From NCBI GenBank assembly GCA_023213395.1, contig CM041465.1, positions 235,483,741-235,547,740 on the forward strand: 64,000 nt of DNA, given 5' to 3'. Shown piece by piece: positions 57,209 to 64,000 of this stretch (within the stretch, counting starts at the first letter, position 1; every line of letters starts with the position of its first letter). The notes beneath the pieces are model-generated. The model saw only the letters and a program-made list of their open reading frames with translations, did no database searches and was not told where the DNA came from. Made by a program: the position numbers and the translations under genes. This stretch comes from Cycas panzhihuaensis. Its lineage: Eukaryota; Cycadophyta.

Positions 57209-58180
57209 AAATTATCCTAAATAGCTCTATGACATGTTCATATGGGCCATATCAAAATTGATCGTTTAAAAGAACTACAAGACACTCTTCTTGGTTTGCC
57301 TAAGTTCCCCTCTAAGCCCTTTAAATGTGAAGCATGTATTGTTGCTAAATCTCAAAGACAACCCTTTCCTCGTAGTCAATGGAAATCTAGCCAACCTTTG
57401 TAGCTTGTACACCTAGATATATGTGGTTCTATGCCCATCCCTTCTCTCAAATAGAAGTGGTACTATATTACTTTCATTGATGATTTTACCAAGAAAGTAT
57501 GGGTTGCTTTTCTTGCAAAGAAAGATGAAGCTTTTTCTATGTTTCAAGCTTTTAAGGCTTGCATGGAAAATGAATCTAGATTCAAGATCAAAATACTTAG
57601 GACTGACAATGGTGGTGAGTACATATCCAATAAGTTTCAATTGTACCTACGTCAATATGGAATCAAACATCAGACCACTGTTGTAGGTACACCCTAGCAA
57701 AATAGAGTTACCGAGTGCATGAACAAGACCATCATGAATATAGCTCGTGCTATGCTAGTATATAAGAATATCCCTATCTATCTTTGGGCTGAGGCTATGT
57801 GGACTGCTGTGTATTGCATCAACACTATTAGTCCCTCCAAGCTCAGCCCCTCTCTACATGAAATGTGGTATGGACAAACCCCCTCTATCTCCCACTTAAA
57901 AATTTTTGGCTCTACTTGTTATGCTCATATTTTGCAAGAACATAGAAATAAGCTCCAAGATAGAGCCATCAAAGGCATCTTTATTAGATACCCTATAGAA
58001 AAAAAGGGATACAAGGTTTTTATACCTTTAGAGTGCAAAATCATCATCACTAGAGATGTTATCTTTATAGAGACTAAAGATCAATTACTTAGACTTGACA
58101 CTAAGATACCTTTATACCGATTTAATAATGCTACTAAATTTGATGTCCAAATTCCAAAATTTAGAGGGGGGAGATGCTGA
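57209..58180 (+). pseudogene. integrase of copia E
   Basis: Pre-integrase zinc finger HVHMGHIKIDRL ... CEACIVAK at about 57233-57350. Core: LVHLDICGSM (D), ILRTDNGGEYISNKFQ (D), NRVTECMNKT (E). Later LWAEAMWTAVYCINTISPSK, PSISHLKIFGSTCYAHI and KGYKVFIPLECKIIITRDVI are the copia-specific C-terminal motifs. Stops at 57452 (LK*KW) and 57697 (TP*QN; CAG/CAA to TAG). Confidence 0.9.
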
Positions 58181-59470
58181 ACAGTTGCTTAAAATCTTGG
58201 AATCTACTAATAGAGACTCGAAGGATACAAGCTGTGACTCTAATCTAATGTGTACATATCCAACACCATCATTTGTGAATAGCCAAGTTGACAAAGGTAA
58301 AGCCATATTAGAAGGATCATCTTCTCCAACATCTGTGGCTGGCCCATATTCTCCAGCATCATCAACTTCCTCTGTGCTAAATATTTCACATGATCCTTTT
58401 TAGGATCAAAATGAAGATCAAGAGGTTGTGGAAATGAAAACCTCATTCCCAACTTGAGGTTTTCGTGAAGCCTACCAACTACATAAGGACATGAGACTAG
58501 ATGAGGTAGGCAAAACTGGCACTAGAAGTGCCCATAGAGCAAGGATACATGAATCATTTTCCGTTGAGATTGAACCAGCAAAACTGCATCTTACTCTTAA
58601 TGAAGAGCCCCTAACGTACCAAGAAGATGTAAAACATGCAGCTTGGAGAAATGCCATGAATGAAGAGTATCAATCTCTTATTAAGAATGGTACATGGGAG
58701 CTTATTGATCTACCACTTGGAAGAAAGGTAGTTCAAAATAAATGGGTGTTCAAAAATAAGTATAGATCAGATGGCACCCTAGAAAAACACAAGGCAAGGT
58801 TGGTAGCAAAAGAATTCATGCAAAGGGAAGGCACTGACTACACTGAAATATTTGCTCCTACAACCAAGTGGCCTACAATCAGAACTCTTATAACCTTAAC
58901 TGCTCAACAGGGTTGGAAAATCTACCAACTCGATGTTAAGACTGCATTTCTTAATGGGGACCTTAAAGAAGAAATTTACATAGCTTAGCCAGAAGGATAC
59001 GAGATTAACGGTCAGGAGCATAAAGTTTGTAGGCTCAAAAGGTCCTTGTATGGCCTAAAGCAAGCCCCTCGTGCTTGGTTTACCAAGTTGTCTAAAAGAA
59101 TGAGGCAACTTAGATATGAGGTTTATGACTATTAAGATATTGATATAATATTATTTATCAAGCACTAAAATGATAAAGTCACTTACCTCTTAATCTTTAT
59201 GGATGACATGCTCATAATGAGGAATAGTGAATAGATAATCAGCCTGCTAAAGAAGGACCTTGCTAAAATTTTTGAATTGTCTAACCTTGGGTTGATGAAA
59301 TATTACTTGGGAATTGAAGTAACTCAAAAGGATGGCAAAATCTTTCTCTCCCAAGAAAATTATATCAACGATCTTCTGATAAAGTTTCAGTTGAAAGGTG
59401 CTCAACCAGTGGATACAACTATGGAGCCTAATATTAAACTCTCAGTTGATGGTAATAATAGGGAGGCAGA
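58181..59470 (+). pseudogene. reverse transcriptase of copia E
   Basis: WRNAMNEEYQSLIKNGTWEL, NKWVFKNKYRSDGTLEKHKA, IYQLDVKTAFLNGDLKEEIY (first Asp), [14 protein letters not shown] and LIFMDDMLIM at about 59195 (active-site Asp pair). NLGLMKYYLGIEVTQKDGKI leads to RNase H. Stops at 58987, 59135, 59167 and 59233. Confidence 0.92.
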
Positions 59471-60107
59471 CGCAACACTCTACAGGCAACTTGTAGGTAG
59501 TCTCATCTATACTACCAACACAAGGCTAGATATTGCACACTCTATCTGTATTCTTACAAGATTCATGACAAATCCTAAGTAGAATCATTAGCAAGTTGCA
59601 ATACGAGTGTTGAGGTACCTAAAGATGACTAGCAAATATGGTCTGTTGTATGAACCCAATGCAGAATTTAAACTTTATATATACATAGACTCAGACTTTA
59701 CTGGAGATAAAGACATAGGAAGATCTACATCTGGGTACGTAAGATTTATTAGAACAGCACCAATATCATGGAGATCTTGATGGCAGAAGATAGTTGCAGA
59801 CTCAACTGTTGAAGCTAAGTACATTACTACTTCTAAGACAAGCAAAGAGGTGATATGGCTTAGGAAATTGTTGAATACATTAAATACCACCCAAACAAGT
59901 TCTACTAGCTTACATGTAGATAATCAATCTATAATCCAGATGGCTAAAAATCCTGTATGTCATGATCATACCAAACATATAAGTACAAAAGTCCATAGGA
60001 TTAGAGAACTAGTTCATGATGGCATAATTCAATTTGAGTACTGCCCCATAGCAGATCAAGTGGCCAATATCTTGACCAAACCACTAAAGAAGGTGAAGTT
60101 TAAATAG
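59471..60107 (+). pseudogene. RNase H of copia E
   Basis: LVGSLIYTTNTRLDIAHSIC, YIDSDFTGDKDIGRSTSGYV, STVEAKYITTSKTSKEVIWL, LHVDNQSIIQMAKNPVCHDH and TKHISTKVHRIRELVHDGII are the ordered copia RNase H motifs. Ends with LTKPLKKVKFK and TAG. Confidence 0.9.
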
Positions 60108-60178
60108 TTTTGAAAGCAACTTGGCCTTATGGCCTCCATCTCTGACTGATTGAAGGAGATGACAATAAGACCAGCATA

Positions 60179-60292
60179 CTCTATCTCATTCGTGAAAACC
60201 CCTTGTGGGTGCAGAAGGACAAGAGTAAGTCTCTGCTCTATCCCATTCGTGAAAACCCCATGTAGGCGCGAAAGGATAAGGGTTATATCATT
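60179..60292 (+). repeat. tandem duplication, period 57, in the copia E 3' untranslated region
   Basis: 'ctctatctcattcgtgaaaa' at 60179 and 'ctctatcccattcgtgaaaa' at 60236, each followed by 'cccc.tgt.ggcgc.gaaggac/ataag'-like sequence. Noncoding. Confidence 0.85.
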
Positions 60293-60582
60293 TTGGAAAA
60301 TCAGAACCTATGAAAACTTGATTGGGCATGGGGGATGACCAAATGGTATATGGAGACTCAGTAGATTTTAGCTACAAAATTCATTGTACTAATTGGCTAT
60401 CTAGCTATATTTAAAGAGCTACTTGAGCCAAGTTAGTAGATTAGAAAATTTATGGGTTTTCTTCCCCATGAGGGTTTCCCACAAAAGTGTCATACTAGTT
60501 TTCTTTGTAAGAGGCTCAAATAAAGACCTCATAGGATAGAATAAAATATGATGAAATGACCTTCTACCATTAAGGGGGAGAT

Positions 60583-60879
60583 TGAAAAAGGTTAATGACA
60601 TAAGGTCATTACATTAGTTGATTATTTGGAAAAAGGATCTTAAGTGAACTTTAAATTAGATCACTTAAGTGAAATGCACTTTCATATGTATTATGTGTAA
60701 TTTCATTTCACCTAACTCTAATTCTCCCTCTCTCAATATAAAAGTAAAGCTCAATGGAGGAGATTCATTCTTACCTCCCTATTTTGTGAGAGCTACTTTT
60801 TTTCTCTCAAGTCTCTCTTGCTCCCATGTTTGCCTTTGTGTTTACTACATGGAGATGAAAGATAGATTCACTCTTTTCA
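60583..60879 (+). repeat. 3' LTR of copia E
   Basis: TGAAAAAGGTTAATGACATA ... CTCTTTTCA, preceded by polypurine tract 'taagggggagat' at 60571-60582. Confidence 0.95.
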
Positions 60880-61976
60880 CCTTCCCTACTACCCGAATGG
60901 TGTCTAACTGTGTGACAAGGTTTGCCGCTATGAGGGTAGCCCAGTCTAACCTCTCTCCTACCTTGCATCTCCATACCGCATCCATCCAGCTGCCCAGTAT
61001 GTCCCTATAGTTTTATTTCTCGAATATCTAGAATAGAACACACAATGTAATCAACTTCCTCACATGCAGAATCCTCGATATCACCATGCTCTAGAGAGGT
61101 ATCCATCACCTCTCCCATCTGTTTGAGCCTGTGAAGAAAGTAGCGACATCTCTATGTCTTACCTCATTGCTAGGCAGTGCTCCTAGTGTTATCAGCCTCC
61201 CTGTCACTGGCACCCCCAGTATCCTCCTGATGTCACCTAGTGTCACTGATACATCTCCTACTTAGGGTAGATAGAAGGCATGCCTCCGTCTATCCTAATG
61301 GGATACTATATCTACTAGTAGCCTCTGGTCTGACATGTATTGAGGTATCCTCATGACCTTCAGCAAGCCACACCTTGTTAAGATCTACCTATCCTCACGG
61401 GTCATCATCTCTATGAAACTCAGCATGGCCATACCTATATTCTCGTGGTTCTCCATTACGATCACCACCTATAAAATGCCACAAAACAAGTCAAACCTTG
61501 ACTCATGCTCATCCTTGCATCCTCTAGACTGTCTCTCAGCCCCATTCGGTCAAGATTTAGGGACTCTTGGGCCCCCATCTTTATTTTTCATCAACCCTAT
61601 CTTCACATTATACCAAACTTCATGCTACCACAGAGTTTGGCCCGGGTCCCACGATGATGGAGGACCTGTGGCAAAGATTGCGGTATCGTAATCTTTGTCA
61701 CGATGCGAATATCACCCCCCTAAAAGGGAGGGTTTCTTACCTAAAAAACCCCAAAATTTTCCAAAGTAGGCCATAGCCAGGCCCACTGCGACCAAAGCTG
61801 CCTAATACCCTAGTCCTGCCTCTCTCTGGGTCCAGTTTGGACTCTTAGAGATTATTTTTTGCCCATATAGGGCCCAAAAAATTACATAAAAATAATAAAA
61901 AGCATTAAACTTTAAGCCACAGGATGGGATGAGATTTTCACGATCTACTCACTGGATCTAGTTGGGCTATCACCAT
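60880..61976 (-). pseudogene. minus-strand PMD gene of copy B: exon 1, intron 1, 5' part of exon 2
   Basis: Exon 1 is 61976-61953 (MVIAQLDP), donor CCA|GTGAGT. Intron 1 is 61469-61952, 484 nt, ending CATTTTATAG. Exon 2 from 61468: VVIVMENHENIGMAMLSFIE, RLLVDIVSH, DRRRHAFYLP then TAA (CAG in A), VTLGDIRRILGVPVTGR, SWMDAVWRCKVGERLDWATL. The PMD is cut by copia E at 60880 and resumes at 53288. Exon-intron structure is the same as in A and C. Confidence 0.85.
61613..61697. promoter_or_regulatory. paired hairpins in intron 1 of the minus-strand gene, copy B
   Basis: 61613-61640 pairs CCAAACT with AGTTTGG; 61672-61697 pairs CAAAGATT with AATCTTTG. Same order and spacing as in A and C. Confidence 0.75.
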
Positions 61977-62134
61977 CTCATCACCTGGGTCTTAACGGCT
62001 ATCTCTCGGTCATGATCCAACGACCGAATCTCCCCCCATGTGCCTTCGAAGTCGAGTGGCACTCAGCTGCGTAAGGAAAGGGCTTTGGATTCATTCAAGA
62101 GCCCGTGAAAATGAATCCTATTTTCATCAGTTTT

Positions 62135-62145
62135 CCTTATATAGG
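62135..62145 (-). promoter_or_regulatory. TATA box of the minus-strand gene, copy B
   Basis: CCTATATAAGG, identical to copies A and C, about 160 nt upstream of exon 1. Confidence 0.72.
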
Positions 62146-62689
62146 TGGGGGCGCGATGCACACTTTCTCTGTTTTCACTTTTGAGGTAGCCCTTGAGACC
62201 GTTTTTCATCCCCAATCATCATTGCCTTATGGCCCTATTTCCCGTTATGCTTCCATAGCCTTCATTTTTTCCATTCCTTTAAGGGCATTAATGGCACCTC
62301 ACTGATGCATTTTTGTAAGGCCCTTCTGTCTCGTTTTACATGCTGCTCCTGTGCATGCTTAAGTTTATACTTATTTGGCTTGTTTCACTGTCCTAGACTC
62401 ATTTTTGTAGCTCATTCCTACCTCTAAGGTCTCCAAAGGGAGTGCTCCCCAGTTTGAGATCATTTTCTTACTTTCTTAAGCAACCTTTAGTATATCAAGG
62501 TGTACTTTTCACCACCCGCTCCCCGCCAATAGTTGGATAGCCTGCTCTTGTCCTTAGGTAACCTCATTGCTAGGTCCTCCTACCCTTTGTGCCCATTATT
62601 TCTAGTTATACGAGCCCTCTTTCCTTGGTGACTTTGACTCTATTGGACATTTTCTCCACTGAGATACTTTTCTTTTCTCGTCCATGACC

Positions 62690-63110
62690 CTCTTCATCTT
62701 TATCGATGGTGGAAACCGCGATAATCCTAGCCCCTCTACTGCTGCATGGATTCTTTGGACCCTTCTAGATATGACTTTATATGTTCCAAAATCTTCTTCC
62801 CTTAGGCCACCAATAACGAAGTCGAATACATGGCTGTTATTGAATCCCCCACTGATGCACTCCACTTTCACCATGGATCTATTGTTCTTCTTTGCGACTC
62901 CTGGGTGGTGGTGTCTCATCTCATCCAAGTTTACTAGGTGCGATGCCCACGCTTGAGAGCCTTCACTTCGATAGCCAGGTCTCTATTGGCTTGTTTCTAG
63001 TCTGTCAACATCTGACACATCCCTCGAGCCCTCAACGCTAAGGCAGATAGTCTCATTCACCTCATCCTTGAGTGTCACCTTCCTCTTCTTGTTGACTGCC
63101 CTTGAGACTT
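62690..63110 (+). pseudogene. aRNH of gypsy copy B
   Basis: FIFIDGGNRDNPSPSTAAWI with the first catalytic Asp, then a frameshift, NNEVEYMAVIES and LLCDSWVVVSHLIQVY followed by TAG (CAG in C). Broken. Confidence 0.82.
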
Positions 63111-63510
63111 ATCCAGTCACCTTGTCACCCAAGTCTCAGGTCATCTCGCATCTCACTCTGTGATCTGTTTGCACCTCTGAAAGCTAGCTGTTAATGAGGT
63201 TAAACTATGGTGACTATCAAGTTTACTCATTTACCCTTTTCTCTTGATGTCACTATTGCACTTTTTCTTTGTACTCTTACGATGAGGCATCCCCCTCATC
63301 TGTCATAGCTTCCAGTCAATTCCCAGGTGGCGCATAGGCAACCCCTATGTTGTCTCCACCCTTGTTCTCGTATCCACACATTCTGCCATGACACTCGCTG
63401 GCACCCTTGGCTCTTTTTATGCTTATGATTGATATATATACATGTACTACTGATAGTTTTATTACCAGCATTCGCCATCACACCATGCTTCTGAGTAGCA
63501 AGGCTCTGCT

Positions 63511-63523
63511 GCCAAGGGGGCAT
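63511..63523 (+). other. polypurine tract, copy B
   Basis: 'gccaagggggcat' just before the 3' LTR. Confidence 0.75.
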
Positions 63524-64000
63524 TGTTTCCCAACTACTAGGAATGGATATGGATAGGTTAACTCAGGTAAGCACAGTTATGCTTCTCCCTTTTCACTTTT
63601 ATTATTTCTTTGGAAAGGTAGACAGGAGTATTGTCTCATTGCACGACTGACTACTTCATTTGTATGATTGCCTTGCATCCATTGCTTAATCATGTTGCTT
63701 GTCATATTATGAGCCTATGATGACCCATGAGACCTACCTTTCTGTAAGGTAGGCATCCCCATGGCACTCTATGACCCTCCGCACTACCTCCACATTACCT
63801 CAAGCCTCATTTGATTTGTATGATCTGCTCATACCTTGACCCTGTATCCTTGTCATGATATTTCTAGGAATTTTAGCCCTTGATGTTTCATTTGGTCTAG
63901 TTCCTATGCCTTCTGGACTATCCCTAGTCATCTGGATAGGAGGGCCAACCCCTCCTAGGCTTGCCACATCTTTTTTTGGGCTCCCAAAACCTTGACCATT
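63524..64000 (+). repeat. 3' LTR of gypsy copy B (first 477 bases)
   Basis: TGTTTCCCAACTACTAGGAA ..., colinear with 27718-28200; cut by the window end. Confidence 0.93.

Larger units (their letters stand above)
53289..60879 (+). mobile_element. Ty1/copia element E, nested in copy B
   Basis: 7,591 bp with two 297-bp LTRs (53289-53585, 60583-60879), a tRNA-Met-type PBS, gag, PR, INT, RT and RNase H in copia order. The flank to the left ends ...CCCTT and to the right begins CCTTC, giving an imperfect duplication. It interrupts exon 2 of copy B's PMD gene. Internal stops in every domain make it defective. Confidence 0.95.
27718..64000 (+). mobile_element. gypsy copy B, interrupted by copy C and copia E, truncated by window end
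   Basis: Starts TGTTTCCTAGCTACCAGGAA after the flank ACAAT. Its own parts are 27718-35615, 52081-53288 and 60880-64000; between them lie gypsy copy C and copia E. A second LTR start (TGTTTCCCAACTACTAGGAA) at 63524 matches the first 480 bases of the 5' LTR, so this is a full element whose 3' LTR runs out of the window. RT, RNase H and the integrase core are deleted. Oldest of the three copies by nesting relative to C and E. Confidence 0.92.

Noticed and set aside
1-64000. Ordinary host genes, tRNA, rRNA, CRISPR arrays
   Set aside because: No cloverleaf, rRNA core sequence or regularly spaced direct repeats of CRISPR kind were recognised; all protein similarity found is retroelement-type or the element-borne PMD gene.

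Overview
The window reads as a retrotransposon-filled, gene-poor stretch of a plant nuclear genome, almost certainly a large-genome angiosperm; the species cannot be told from sequence alone. Evidence: Ty3/gypsy elements of the Tat/Ogre kind (gag, protease, reverse transcriptase, RNase H, integrase, plus a second archaeal-type RNase H, aRNH) and Ty1/copia elements, nested in each other, with methylation-style C-to-T decay. No ordinary host gene, tRNA, rRNA or CRISPR array is visible.

Layout. 1-9735: the oldest layer, a decayed and divergent Tat-type sequence. It holds an aRNH remnant (1-390), two inverted fragments of a plant-mobile-domain (PMD) gene (1400-2690 minus, 6930-7760 plus), an AT-rich LTR-like block ending at 6781 with a degenerate primer binding site, a 50-bp tandem repeat and a gag remnant (8000-9735). 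9736 onward: an old minus-strand copia element (D) split by two neighbouring gypsy insertions, so that its parts lie at 9736-11469 and 27033-27717. Gypsy copy A (11470-27027) has 2.7-kb LTRs and near-identical target duplications. Gypsy copy B starts at 27718 and runs off the window end. B is itself interrupted twice: by gypsy copy C (35616-52075, exact GCCTC duplication, both LTRs present) and by copia element E (53289-60879, two 297-bp LTRs).

Copies A, B and C belong to one family with this order: LTR, PBS, gag with a CX2HX4HX4C knuckle, protease, RT, RNase H and integrase (all plus), then a conserved noncoding block, then a gene on the MINUS strand, then aRNH (plus), polypurine tract, LTR. 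The minus-strand gene is the most notable find. In all three copies it has a TATA motif CCTATATAAGG, a tiny first exon (Met-x-x-Ala-x-x-Asp-Pro), an intron of about 470-480 nt holding two hairpins, an exon 2 encoding a PMD followed by an acidic Gly/Pro/Ser-rich stretch, a second intron of 101-118 nt, and a charged coiled-coil exon 3. Splicing keeps the reading frame at every junction in copy A. A gene carried in reverse by a retrotransposon, with its own promoter and introns, cannot be expressed from the genomic RNA of the element. The same paired-hairpin module also sits in the LTR, upstream of the LTR TATA box.

All copies look non-autonomous now. A has an inverted 150-bp piece replacing most of PR-RT, B has lost RT through the integrase core, and C has frameshifts. 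Many inactivating changes are CAG to TAG or CGA to TGA at the same codons in different copies.
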